Assembly: GCA_021798485.1 (NCBI GenBank)
Contig: JAJZGK010000005.1
Coordinates: 6,669 to 40,719, forward strand
From: Pseudomonadota bacterium
Lineage (GTDB): Bacteria > Pseudomonadota > Alphaproteobacteria > Rhodospirillales > Magnetospirillaceae
Direction: 5' to 3'
DNA length: 34,051 nucleotides
Numbering within the stretch: the first letter of the stretch is position 1; the number at the start of each line of letters is the position of its first letter. Shown here piece after piece: positions 17,013 to 25,428 of the stretch. The notes under the pieces were generated by a model, which ran no database searches, was not told the DNA's origin, and was given only the letters and a program-made list of their open reading frames with translations. A program made the translations under genes and the position numbers.

Positions 17013-20000
17013 ATGCGCATCTCGGCCCCGTTCATCGCCCGGCCGGTCGCCACCACCCTGCTGACCCTGGGGGTGGCGCTGCTGGGGGTGGTGGCCTTCT
17101 TCCTGCTGCCGGTGTCGCCGCTGCCCCAGGTGGATTTCCCCACCATCCTGGTGATGGCCAACATGCCGGGCGCCAGCCCCGACACCATGGCCACCAGCGT
17201 CGCCACGCCGCTGGAGCGCCATCTGGGCCAGATCGCCGACGTCACCGAGATGACCTCATCGAGTTCGCTGGGCTCGACCAGCGTCATCCTGCAGTTCGGC
17301 CTCGACCGCGATATCGACGGCGCCGCCCGCGACGTGCAGGCCGCCATCAACGCCGCCCGCGCCGATCTGCCCACCAGCCTGCGCAGCAATCCCACCTACC
17401 GCAAGGTCAACCCGGCCGACGCCCCCATCATGGTGCTGGCCCTGACCTCCGACAGCCTGACCGCCGGCCAGCTTTACGATTCCGCCGCCACCGTGCTGGA
17501 ACAGAAACTGTCGCAGGTGAACGGCATCGGCCAGGTGCTGGTGGGCGGCAGCTCGCTGCCCGCGGTGCGGGTGGAGATCAACCCCAACGCCCTGTTCAAA
17601 TACGGCATCGGCCTGGAGGACGTGCGGGCCGCCCTGGCCTCGGCCAACGCCAACAGCCCCAAGGGCGCCATCGAGGTGAACGGGCGCCACCTGCAGATCT
17701 ACACCAACGATCAGGCCAGCCACGCCGATCAGTACCGCCACATGGTCATCGCCTACCGCGACAAGGCGCCGGTGCGCCTCTCCGACGTGGCCGACGTCGA
17801 GGATTCGGTGGAGGATCTGCGCAACCAGGGCCTCGCCAACGGCAAGCCCGCCGTGCTGGTGATCCTGTTCCGCGAGCCGGGGGCCAACATCATCCAGACG
17901 GTGCGGAACGTGGAGGACGCCCTGCCGCAGCTGCGCGCCTCCATCCCCGCCGCCATCACCCTTTCGGTGGCCATGGAGCGCACCTCCACCATCCGCGCCT
18001 CGCTGCGCGATGTGGAGCAGACCCTGCTGATCTCGGTGTCGCTGGTGATCCTGGTGGTGTTCCTGTTCCTGCGCGACGGACGCGCCACCTTCATTCCCGG
18101 CGTGGCGGTGCCGGTGTCGCTGATCGGCACCTTCGCCGTGATGTATCTGCTGGACTACAGCCTGGACAATCTGTCGCTGATGGCCCTGACCATCGGCACC
18201 GGCTTCGTGGTGGACGACGCCATCGTGGTGCTGGAAAACATCATGCGCCATATCGAGGCCGGCATGCCGCGCCGCCAGGCCGCCCTGCGGGGCGCCCGCG
18301 AGGTGGGCTTCACCGTACTGTCCATGAGCCTGTCGCTGATCGCCGTCTTCACCCCCATCCTGCTGATGGGCGGCATCGTCGGGCGGCTGTTCCGCGAATT
18401 CGCCGTCACCCTGTCGGTGGCCATCCTGGTGTCGCTGCTGGTCTCGCTGACCACCACGCCGATGATGTGCGCCCGCCTGCTGCGCCGCCCGCAAGAGCAG
18501 GGACAAGGCCGCATCCACCGCTTCAGCGAACGCTGGTTCGAGGCCTTGCAGGCGGGCTACCGGCGCAGCCTGGAGGCGGCGCTCCGCCATACCCGCCTGA
18601 CCATGCTGATCCTGCTGGCCACGGTGGGGCTCAACATCTATCTGTTCGCCGTGGTGCCCAAGGGCTTCTTCCCGCAGCAGGATACCGGCCGCATCATGGG
18701 CGGCATCGTCGCCGATCAGAGCATCTCCTTCCAGCTGATGCGCGAAAAGCTGGTGAAGTTCACCACCATCGTCAAGAACGACCCGGCGGTGGCCAGCGTG
18801 GTGGGCTTCACCGGCGGCAGCCAGACCAATTCCGGCCGCCTGTTCATCGCCCTGAAACCGCTGGCCGAACGCCGGATGTCGGCGGATCAGGTCATCGCCC
18901 GGCTGCGCCGCAAGCTGTCGCATGTGCCGGGGGCCTCGCTGTTCCTGCAGGCCGCCCAGGATATCCGCATGGGCGGGCGGCCCAGCCCGGCCGAATTCCA
19001 GTACACCCTGGAGGCCGACAGCCTGGCCGATCTGCAAACCTGGGCGCCGCGCCTGACCGAGGCGCTGCGGCATGTGCCGCAGCTGGCCGATGTCAATTCC
19101 GACCAGCAGGATACCGGCCTCGAGACCGAGATCACCGTGGACCGCGCCACCGCCTCGCGGCTGGGGCTGGAGGTCAGCCAGATCGACAACACCCTCTACG
19201 ACGCCTTCGGCCAGCGTCAGGTTTCGGTGATCTACAACGCCCTCAACCAGTATCACGTGGTCATGGAGGTGGCGCCGCGCTACTGGCAAAACCCCGACAG
19301 CCTGAAACGGCTCTATGTCAGCACCTCGGCCCAGCTGCCCAGCGGTACCCAGAGCACCAACGCCGTGGCCGGCACCACCGTCCTCCGGGGCGCCGGCAGC
19401 AGCGCCGCCAGCGTGGCCGCCGATTCCGCCCGCAATCAAAGCTCCAACGCCCTGGCCAACACCGGGCACGGCACCGCCTCGGCCGGGGCCTCGGTCAGCA
19501 CCGCGGCGGAAACCATGGTGCCGCTGGCCGCCTTCAGCCATTTCGGCCCCGGCACCACGCCGCTGGCCGTCAACCACCAGGGCCATTTCGCCGCCAGCAC
19601 CCTTTCCTTCAACCTGCCGCTGGGGGTATCGCTGAACGACGCCGTGGCCGCCATCGGCGCCACCATGGTCCGCATCGGCGTGCCGCCCGGCGTGCATGGC
19701 AGCTTCCAGGGCACCGCCAAGGCCTTCCAGTCGTCGTTAAGCAACGAACCGCTGCTGATCCTGGCGGCGCTGCTGGCGGTCTATATCGTGCTGGGCATCC
19801 TCTACGAGAGCTATATCCATCCCGTCACCATCCTCTCCACCCTGCCTTCGGCCGGGGTGGGGGCGGTGCTGGCCCTGCTGCTGTGCCATACCGATTTTAC
19901 CATCATCGCCCTGATCGGGGTGATCCTGCTGATCGGCATCGTGAAGAAGAACGCCATCATGATGATCGACGTCGCCCTCGACGCCCAGCGCAACCAGGGC

Positions 20001-20273
20001 CTGACGCCGCGCCAGGCCATCCACCAGGCCTGCCTGCTGCGCTTCCGCCCCATCATGATGACCACCATGGTGGCCCTCCTGGGCGCCCTGCCCCTGGCCC
20101 TGGGCCGGGGCGAGGGCGCCGAGATGCGCCGCCCCCTGGGCATCGCCATCGTCGGCGGCCTCATCGTCAGCCAGATGCTCACCCTTTACACCACGCCGGT
20201 GGTCTATCTTTACCTCGACCGCTTCCGCCAATGGGCCGGACGCACGCCCCGGCAGGAGAGCCATGATGCTTAA
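17013..20273 (+). CDS. mdtC: RND efflux transporter subunit, MdtC type, with a low-complexity insert
   Basis: This is the partner RND subunit, 1,086 aa, about 50-60 residues longer than usual. TM4 carries [19 protein letters not shown] and TM10 carries [16 protein letters not shown], so the proton pathway is intact. The N-terminus [17 protein letters not shown] and the [14 protein letters not shown] segment match the MdtC group. Between residues about 772 and 834, in the second periplasmic porter region, there is an insert made almost only of Ser, Ala, Thr, Gly and Asn. At the same place the MdtB paralogue has just a few residues before its QVPLSAI segment. The gene starts 1 bp after the mdtB stop and overlaps the following outer-membrane factor gene by 11 bp, implying strict co-translation. 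Confidence 0.95.
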   Translation: MRISAPFIARPVATTLLTLGVALLGVVAFFLLPVSPLPQVDFPTILVMANMPGASPDTMATSVATPLERHLGQIADVTEMTSSSSLGSTSVILQFGLDRDIDGAARDVQAAINAARADLPTSLRSNPTYRKVNPADAPIMVLALTSDSLTAGQLYDSAATVLEQKLSQVNGIGQVLVGGSSLPAVRVEINPNALFKYGIGLEDVRAALASANANSPKGAIEVNGRHLQIYTNDQASHADQYRHMVIAYRDKAPVRLSDVADVEDSVEDLRNQGLANGKPAVLVILFREPGANIIQTVRNVEDALPQLRASIPAAITLSVAMERTSTIRASLRDVEQTLLISVSLVILVVFLFLRDGRATFIPGVAVPVSLIGTFAVMYLLDYSLDNLSLMALTIGTGFVVDDAIVVLENIMRHIEAGMPRRQAALRGAREVGFTVLSMSLSLIAVFTPILLMGGIVGRLFREFAVTLSVAILVSLLVSLTTTPMMCARLLRRPQEQGQGRIHRFSERWFEALQAGYRRSLEAALRHTRLTMLILLATVGLNIYLFAVVPKGFFPQQDTGRIMGGIVADQSISFQLMREKLVKFTTIVKNDPAVASVVGFTGGSQTNSGRLFIALKPLAERRMSADQVIARLRRKLSHVPGASLFLQAAQDIRMGGRPSPAEFQYTLEADSLADLQTWAPRLTEALRHVPQLADVNSDQQDTGLETEITVDRATASRLGLEVSQIDNTLYDAFGQRQVSVIYNALNQYHVVMEVAPRYWQNPDSLKRLYVSTSAQLPSGTQSTNAVAGTTVLRGAGSSAASVAADSARNQSSNALANTGHGTASAGASVSTAAETMVPLAAFSHFGPGTTPLAVNHQGHFAASTLSFNLPLGVSLNDAVAAIGATMVRIGVPPGVHGSFQGTAKAFQSSLSNEPLLILAALLAVYIVLGILYESYIHPVTILSTLPSAGVGAVLALLLCHTDFTIIALIGVILLIGIVKKNAIMMIDVALDAQRNQGLTPRQAIHQACLLRFRPIMMTTMVALLGALPLALGRGEGAEMRRPLGIAIVGGLIVSQMLTLYTTPVVYLYLDRFRQWAGRTPRQESHDA

Positions 20274-21687
20274 GCCCCTCTTCCCGGCCGTCCTCTCCGC
20301 CGGCCTGGCCCTGCTGCTGGCCGGCTGCGCCGTCGGCCCCGATTATCAGCGCCCGGCGGCGCCGGTTCCGGCCCATTTCAAGGAGCTGGACGGCTGGAAA
20401 CGGGCCGCGCCGCAGACCGTGGACGGCACCGCCTGGTGGGCGCTCTACCACGATCCGGCGCTCTCGGCCCTGGAGGCGAAGGTCGCGGTCTCGAACCAGA
20501 CCGTCAAGGAATCCGAAGCGGCCTGGCGCCAGGCCCTGGCCGCCGCCGACGCCGCCCGCGCCGGCTTCTTCCCCACGCTCGGCGCCGATGCCTCAAAGAG
20601 CCGCAGCCGCACCGACAGCACCGGGCAGCCGCTGTTTTCCACCACCAGCAGCGCCGCCTTGAGCGCCAGCTGGGTTCCCGATCTCTGGGGCAAGGTGCGC
20701 CGCGCCGCCGAGAACGCCGAGGCCTCGGCCCAGGCCAGCGCCGGCGATCTGGCCGCCGCCCGCCTGGCCGAGCAATCCGCCCTGGCCACCGATTATTTCG
20801 CCTTGCGCGCCGCCGACCAGCAGCAGCGCCTGCTCGACGCCACCGTGGCCGCCTATGCCCGCAGCCTGGAGATCGTCCGCAACCAGTATGCCGCCGGAGT
20901 GGCGGCCCAGGGCGACGTGGCCCAGGCCGAGACCCAGCTGAAGGCCACCCAGGCCCAGGCCATCGCCGTGGGGGTGAGCCGCGCCCAGCTGGAACATGCC
21001 ATCGCCGTGCTGGTGGGCCAGGCCCCGGCCGATTTCACCCTGGCCGCCGCCGCCCAGGTGCCCGTGGTGCCGTCGCTGCCGGTGGGGCTGCCGTCGCGCC
21101 TGCTGGAACGCCGTCCCGACATCGCCGCCGCCGAGCGGCGCATGGCCGCCGCCAATGCCGAGATCGGCGTGGCCGAGGCCGCCTATTACCCCGATCTCAC
21201 CCTGTCGGCCTCGTATGGCTTCGCCGGTACCGCCCTCGACACTCTGCTGCGGGCCTCGCATTCGGTGTGGTCGCTGGGGCCGGGAGTCGGCGATACCCTG
21301 TTCGACGGCGGCCTGCGCGCCGCCCAGGTGGCCGAGGCCCGCGCCGCCTACGACGGCACCATCGCCAGCTACCGCCAGACCGTGCTGACCGCCTTCCAGC
21401 AGGTGGAGGATGCTCTGGCCGCCCTGGGCCGCGAGGCCGAGCAGGCCCAGGCCCAGCAGCGGGCGGTGAACAGCGCCACCCTGTCGGAACGGCTGGCCCT
21501 GAACCAGTACCGCGCCGGCACCCAGCCCTATACCACGGTGATCACCGCCCAGGCCGCCGCCCTGTCGGCGCGCCAGACCGCGCTCTCGATCCAGGAGGAA
21601 CGTCTGGCCGCCAGCGCCGCCCTGGCCGTGGCCCTGGGCGGCGGCTGGCCCGGCCCGGCCTCAGCCCCTGCGGGCGGTATCGAGTAG
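20263..21687 (+). CDS. Outer-membrane efflux lipoprotein, NodT/OprM (TolC-like) family
   Basis: This trimeric outer-membrane channel completes the tripartite pump. The protein is 474 aa. It begins with a lipoprotein signal peptide ending in the lipobox LLAGC (Cys22), followed by [17 protein letters not shown], a hallmark of NodT-family proteins. Two internally related halves follow, each with long helices (about 65-260 and 275-460), including the [30 protein letters not shown] repeat signature. The ATG at 20263 is within the end of mdtC and has GGAG upstream; a second ATG codon follows at once. Presence inside the operon means this pump need not rely on a shared TolC. Its 3' end overlaps the convergent HD-GYP gene by 27 bp. 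Confidence 0.95.
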   Translation: MMLKPLFPAVLSAGLALLLAGCAVGPDYQRPAAPVPAHFKELDGWKRAAPQTVDGTAWWALYHDPALSALEAKVAVSNQTVKESEAAWRQALAAADAARAGFFPTLGADASKSRSRTDSTGQPLFSTTSSAALSASWVPDLWGKVRRAAENAEASAQASAGDLAAARLAEQSALATDYFALRAADQQQRLLDATVAAYARSLEIVRNQYAAGVAAQGDVAQAETQLKATQAQAIAVGVSRAQLEHAIAVLVGQAPADFTLAAAAQVPVVPSLPVGLPSRLLERRPDIAAAERRMAAANAEIGVAEAAYYPDLTLSASYGFAGTALDTLLRASHSVWSLGPGVGDTLFDGGLRAAQVAEARAAYDGTIASYRQTVLTAFQQVEDALAALGREAEQAQAQQRAVNSATLSERLALNQYRAGTQPYTTVITAQAAALSARQTALSIQEERLAASAALAVALGGGWPGPASAPAGGIE

Positions 21688-22806
21688 CACCTCGCGGAAC
21701 ACCTTCATCAGGCCCTGATCCAGCTGCGCGGGCTGCTGGCGCATGATGAAGAAGGCATGCTCCGGGTCCAGCGCCTCCTTGTAGGGGCGCCAGTCGGTGA
21801 GGGCGCAGAAGATATCGACGATGTTGGCCATGCGGGTCAGATCGTCCAGCTCCGCTCCCTTGAGGCCGTGCGGATAGCCCGAACCGTCCAGCTTCTCGTG
21901 ATGCTGGGTGGCGATGATCAGGGCGCCGCGCTGCAGATCGGGCACCAGATGCAAGAACCGCTCGGCGGGGGGCACGTGGCCCTGCATGATCGCCCATTCC
22001 TCGTCGGTCAGGCGGCCGGATTTGTTGAGGATATGCGACGGCACCGACAGCTTGCCGATATCGTGGATCATGCCCCCGGTGGCCAGAATCGACAGATCGC
22101 GGTCGCGCAGGCCGATGGCATGGCCCAGCACCGACAGGAACACCGCCACCCGCAGCGAATGCACATAGGTGTAGTTGTCGTGATCGCGCACGCCGTCGAG
22201 AATGCGGCTGTAGTTCCCCGAGGCGATGGCCTGCAGCAGCGGCTCGCAGGCGGCGCGCAGGGTTTCGTAGGGCATGCTTTCGCCGCTGCCGATGGCGTCG
22301 GCGATGCTGTTGAACAGCGCCGTGGTCTTTTGCAGCGCCGCCCGCTGCACCGGCTCGATCTTGATCCAGTTGCGTTCGATCTTGCCGTTGATCTCGGCCG
22401 ACAGCGCGGCCAGCAGCAGGCTGCGGCGGAAGGGCTTGGTCAGGGTGGTGCGCACCCCCAGCAGGGCGGCATCGGCCAGGAAGGCGCGCCGCTCCGGAGC
22501 GGCGGTGCAGATGACGGGAATACGGTCGAGCTCGGGCACGCAGCAGATCTCGCGCAGCAGCGGCAGCCCGCCGCGCGGCGTCACGTTTTCATCCAGGATG
22601 ATGGCGGCGGGCGGATCGAAGGCGATGGCCTCCAGGGCGGCGCCCTGTTCCCACAGTTCCGACACCTCGTAGAAGGACAGCAGCGCCGAGGCCACCTCGG
22701 CGCGGAACTTGGGGTTGGCATCGATCACGCACACCCTTTGGTTGCGGCGCCCCGGATTGCGGATGCCGACCCCCGATGCCTCCGGCCTGGTCTTTTGCGC
22801 AGACAT
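21661..22806 (-). CDS. Response regulator with HD-GYP domain (probable c-di-GMP phosphodiesterase)
   Basis: This is a 381-aa cytoplasmic protein. Residues about 22-135 form a receiver domain: Asp29 (VIDANPKFR, only one acidic residue in the usual pair), phosphoacceptor Asp72 (IILDENV) and Lys124 (LTKPFRR). The HD-GYP domain (about 185-375) has the metal-binding HDIGK (248-252), His277, HHEKLDGSGYP (302-312) and conserved downstream residues, so catalysis of c-di-GMP to pGpG/GMP is plausible. The N-terminal 20 residues are polar and unstructured. The ATG at 22806 is preferred over an in-frame TTG at 22836, though the ribosome site is weak in both cases. It is divergent from the EAL gene and overlaps the efflux lipoprotein gene tail to tail. 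No partner histidine kinase is in the window. Confidence 0.94.
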   Translation of the reverse strand: MSAQKTRPEASGVGIRNPGRRNQRVCVIDANPKFRAEVASALLSFYEVSELWEQGAALEAIAFDPPAAIILDENVTPRGGLPLLREICCVPELDRIPVICTAAPERRAFLADAALLGVRTTLTKPFRRSLLLAALSAEINGKIERNWIKIEPVQRAALQKTTALFNSIADAIGSGESMPYETLRAACEPLLQAIASGNYSRILDGVRDHDNYTYVHSLRVAVFLSVLGHAIGLRDRDLSILATGGMIHDIGKLSVPSHILNKSGRLTDEEWAIMQGHVPPAERFLHLVPDLQRGALIIATQHHEKLDGSGYPHGLKGAELDDLTRMANIVDIFCALTDWRPYKEALDPEHAFFIMRQQPAQLDQGLMKVFREVLLDTARRG

Positions 22807-22879
22807 TGACGGAAACAACCCTTCGGTTTCAGGCAAGACGGAGCAGCATACCCCGGCCTTGCCCGGCAGGCCAGCCCCG

Positions 22880-22908
22880 TTGCCAGGGGCCGGTGAGCGG
22901 CCTATGAT
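22880..22908 (+). promoter_or_regulatory. Candidate sigma-70 promoter of the EAL gene
   Basis: TTGCCA (22880-22885) and TATGAT (22903-22908) are 17 bp apart, each matching the consensus at five of six positions. The predicted transcript starts near 22915 with a leader of about 28 nt. Confidence 0.55.
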
Positions 22909-22942
22909 CGCGCAGGTGGATCCAGGGGAGCGGTCTTAAAGC

Positions 22943-24655
22943 ATGGGCGAGCCAAACACTGCCGAAACGCCCCCGCCGGGAGCACCCGATGGCCGCGGCC
23001 CCGATCTGCCGCGCTCGGCCAAAACCTATGTGGCCTTCGCCTTCGCCTCGGCCGATCTGCTTTTGGAAACCACCCTGGACGGGCAGATCCTCTTCGCCAT
23101 CGGCGCCGCCATGTCGCTGGTGGGCCGCCCCGCCCGTCTGCTGCCGCAAGACAGGCTGGAGGCGCTGATCCGCCCGGCCGATCGGGCCCGCCTCGCCAAT
23201 GCCCTGCGCCGCATGGCGGCGGGGAAGCGCGTGCGCCATGTGCTGCTGAGCGCCCTTACCCCAAACGGGGCCGAGGCGCCGGTCTCGGTCAGCGGCTATC
23301 TCCACCCCGACCGCGCCGAGACCCTGCTGCTGGCCCTGGCCCACAGCGGCACCCTGGCCGGCACCCTGCCCCGCCGCCCCGACGGCCTGCTGAACAAGGA
23401 CGGGCTGGAAAGGATGGCCCGCACCGTGCTGCGGGAAAATCCCGACGGCGCCGGCGAAGCGGTGCAGCTGACCCTGCTGGATATCCCCGAAATCGCCGAT
23501 CTGCGCCAAAGCCTGGGCACCGAAGGCTCGGCCCGCTTCATCGGCCGCTTCACCGAACAGTTGCAGGAGTGCTCGCTGGGCGGCGAAAGCGCCGCCGATT
23601 TCGGTCAGAACCGCTATGGCGTCATCCACGGCGAGGATGTCTCGGCCGAGGAGATCCAGACAAAAATCATCGATCTGGCCCAATCGCTGACCGGCGGCAA
23701 ACTGAACCTGACGCCGCAGTCGGCCAGTATTCCCCTGGGCGGCGACGACATCTCGGTGGAAGAGGCCACCAACGCCCTGCTGTACACCCTGAACCGCTTC
23801 ACCGCCGATGGCGGCGGCTCGCTGGCCGATCTGGCCAAATCGGCGGGCAGCCGCCTGTCGCCCACCGTGGCCAGGATGCGCGAAGTGCGCGCGATGATCG
23901 AAAGGGGCGATTTCGACCTGCATTTCCAGCCCATCGTCGATCTGTGGAACAGCGCCGTGCACCATTTCGAGGCGCTGGTGCGTTTCGGCGACGACCAGTC
24001 GCCCTACGGCACCGTCACCTTCGCCGAGGATCTGGGCCTGGTGGGCGAGCTTGATCTGGCCATCCTCGGCCGGGCCATCGCCTTCATGCGCCAGGGGCCG
24101 GGCGCCGATGCCAATCTCAAGTTCGCCGTCAATCTGTCGGGCCGCTCGCTGTCCAACGCCGCCATCGCCGCGCGGCTGATGCGGATGATCCTCGAAGCCT
24201 CCGACCTCAAGGGCCGGCTGATGTTCGAGGTGACGGAATCGGCGGCCATCCAGGATCTGCAGGTGGTCAACGGCGTCATCCAGGAGATCCGCGGCCACGG
24301 CAATCTGGTGGGGCTGGACGATTTCGGCGCCGGAGCCGCCGCCTTTCATTATCTGCGCGCCCTTAAGGTGGATCACGTCAAGATCGACGGCAGCTACGTG
24401 CGCGAAGCGGTGGAAACCGGCGCCAGCCTGCCGTTCCTGCGCGCCATCGCCCATCTGTGCCGCGAACTGAAGATCGCCACCATCGCCGAACATATCGAAA
24501 GCCAGGAGACGGCCAACCTGCTGCGGCTTTATAATGTGCGCTACGGCCAGGGCTATTATTTCGGCAAGGCCATGAAGCCGCAGGGGCAGGGATTGGCCGC
24601 CTGGCAGACCGGCCATATCCAGCGGCGCAACGATGTCCTGTTCTTCTGTCCCTAA
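22943..24655 (+). CDS. EAL-domain protein with degenerate GGDEF (probable c-di-GMP phosphodiesterase)
   Basis: This is a 570-aa cytoplasmic protein. Residues about 28-140 resemble a PAS-like sensor, and about 145-290 are a strongly degenerate GGDEF-like domain without a GGDEF loop or I-site. The EAL domain occupies about 308-555 with the catalytic set visible: Glu343 in EALVRF, Asn397 in NLSGRSL, Glu429 in FEVTES, Asp459-Asp460 in DDFGAG, Lys480 in VKIDG, Glu516 in IAEHIES and Gln536 in YGQGYYFGK. Hydrolysis of c-di-GMP to pGpG is therefore likely. The start at 22943 has GGGGAG upstream (22926-22931) and a well-formed promoter. It is divergent from the HD-GYP gene, giving two probable phosphodiesterases side by side. 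No membrane helices are seen. Confidence 0.94.
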   Translation: MGEPNTAETPPPGAPDGRGPDLPRSAKTYVAFAFASADLLLETTLDGQILFAIGAAMSLVGRPARLLPQDRLEALIRPADRARLANALRRMAAGKRVRHVLLSALTPNGAEAPVSVSGYLHPDRAETLLLALAHSGTLAGTLPRRPDGLLNKDGLERMARTVLRENPDGAGEAVQLTLLDIPEIADLRQSLGTEGSARFIGRFTEQLQECSLGGESAADFGQNRYGVIHGEDVSAEEIQTKIIDLAQSLTGGKLNLTPQSASIPLGGDDISVEEATNALLYTLNRFTADGGGSLADLAKSAGSRLSPTVARMREVRAMIERGDFDLHFQPIVDLWNSAVHHFEALVRFGDDQSPYGTVTFAEDLGLVGELDLAILGRAIAFMRQGPGADANLKFAVNLSGRSLSNAAIAARLMRMILEASDLKGRLMFEVTESAAIQDLQVVNGVIQEIRGHGNLVGLDDFGAGAAAFHYLRALKVDHVKIDGSYVREAVETGASLPFLRAIAHLCRELKIATIAEHIESQETANLLRLYNVRYGQGYYFGKAMKPQGQGLAAWQTGHIQRRNDVLFFCP

Positions 24656-24719
24656 TGCTGCCATGATGCGGCGTTTTCGGGCGGAGGGATTCCGCCATCA
24701 AGATCAAGGAGTGTTTCCC

Positions 24720-24890
24720 ATGATGGGTTGGTCCCTGGAATCCTTGCGGTCGCTGTGGACCGTGTGGGTGGTCCTGTTCTTCACCGCCATCGTGCTGTGG
24801 GCCTATTGGCCGAAGAACAAGTCCAAGGTGGAATCCCATGCCGACATCCCGCTGCGGGACGACGGCTCGGAAGACGTTCCGCAACACTGA
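24720..24890 (+). CDS. ccoQ: CcoQ/FixQ-like small membrane protein (cbb3 oxidase assembly type)
   Basis: This is a 56-aa single-pass membrane protein. A helix at about residues 11-30 (SLWTVWVVLFFTAIVLWAYW) is followed by a basic stretch PKNKSK and an acidic tail with ADIPLRDDGSED. That order, and especially the IPL-acidic end, is typical of CcoQ, the small subunit that stabilises cbb3-type cytochrome c oxidase. AAGGAG (24706-24711) is 8 bases before ATG 24720; a second ATG at 24723 is possible. It is not next to ccoN, ccoO or ccoP here, and a terminator follows, so it is a stand-alone gene in this window. The product could also be a CcoQ-like protein acting with another membrane complex. Confidence 0.8.
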   Translation: MMGWSLESLRSLWTVWVVLFFTAIVLWAYWPKNKSKVESHADIPLRDDGSEDVPQH

Positions 24891-24924
24891 TCCTTTTTAA
24901 GGCTGCCAGATTCCGCGCCCGGCG

Positions 24925-24952
24925 CCGGACCTCCGGCGGTCCGGGCGTTTTT
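24925..24952 (+). terminator. Rho-independent terminator after the CcoQ-like gene
   Basis: CCGGACC (24925-24931) and GGTCCGG (24938-24944) form a 7-bp stem, then GCG and T5 (24948-24952), 35 bp after the stop codon. Confidence 0.85.
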
Positions 24953-24965
24953 GCCTGCCGGATTT

Positions 24966-25071
24966 ATACCAACCGCCCAATGAATTGACCGGTTGTATCG
25001 TCCCTCGCCGGGCGGCGGCAGCCGAAAGCCTTGGCCGCTCGCTCAAGGCTCGCTGGAGACCGGCCAACGAG
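24966..25071. repeat. Repeat A, copy 1 (about 106 bp)
   Basis: This stretch, from ATACCAACCG to GGCCAACGAG, recurs almost unchanged in the same orientation at 33947-34051. It contains complementary ends (ATACCAACC with GGTTGTAT) and TTGGCCG/CGGCCAA, so it looks like an extragenic palindromic element. The copies differ mainly in a short stretch near 25020-25030. Confidence 0.85.
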
Positions 25072-25090
25072 CCACTTCAATGGTGGGCCG

Positions 25091-25168
25091 GTATCAGTTG
25101 CCACCGACGGAGCGGACCCACCGGGTATGAAACTGCTGGTAAGCCGCCTGACCTGGTTTCTTTCTAGA
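25091..25168. repeat. Repeat B, copy 1 (78 bp)
   Basis: The 78 bp from GTATCAGTTGCCACC to TTTCTTTCTAGA are identical by eye to 25351-25428. No gene covers this copy. Confidence 0.88.
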
Positions 25169-25350
25169 CGGCTTAAGGGAGGGACTGTGGTGCCGAGGCC
25201 CTTTTGTCGTCGTCCGCAGAGCGGCTTCCCCCCTTGTCGTCATACGCGGGCTTGACCCGCGCATCATAAGACGGCGTCTCCCCCCCACAGGGATGGCCGG
25301 GTCAAGCCCGGCCAAGACGGCTTAAGGGACGGGCTGTGGCGCAGAGTCCT
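25169..25350. repeat. Palindrome-rich spacer with 'GLDPAI'-type alphaproteobacterial extragenic element
   Basis: CGCGGG-CTTGA-CCCGCG (25245-25261) and GGCCGGG-TCAAG-CCCGGCC (25295-25313) are two palindromes in opposite sense, as in the common alphaproteobacterial extragenic element whose translation reads AGLDPAI...RGSSPRMTT. The phrase GACGGCTTAAGGGA occurs twice, near 25168 and 25317, each time followed by a G-rich CTGTGG tract. No coding function is likely. Confidence 0.75.
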
Positions 25351-25428
25351 GTATCAGTTGCCACCGACGGAGCGGACCCACCGGGTATGAAACTGCTGGT
25401 AAGCCGCCTGACCTGGTTTCTTTCTAGA
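25351..25428. repeat. Repeat B, copy 2 (78 bp), reaching the stop codon of the glucan synthase gene
   Basis: This is the second copy of repeat B. Its last bases (TTTCTAGA) contain the minus-strand TAG stop (25424-25426) of the cyclic glucan synthase gene, so the repeat abuts the coding sequence exactly. Confidence 0.88.

Noticed and set aside
25094-25315. Minus-strand open frame beginning MAGLDPAIP
   Set aside because: This peptide is the well-known translation of an extragenic palindromic repeat, with no ribosome site, and lies wholly in repeat DNA.
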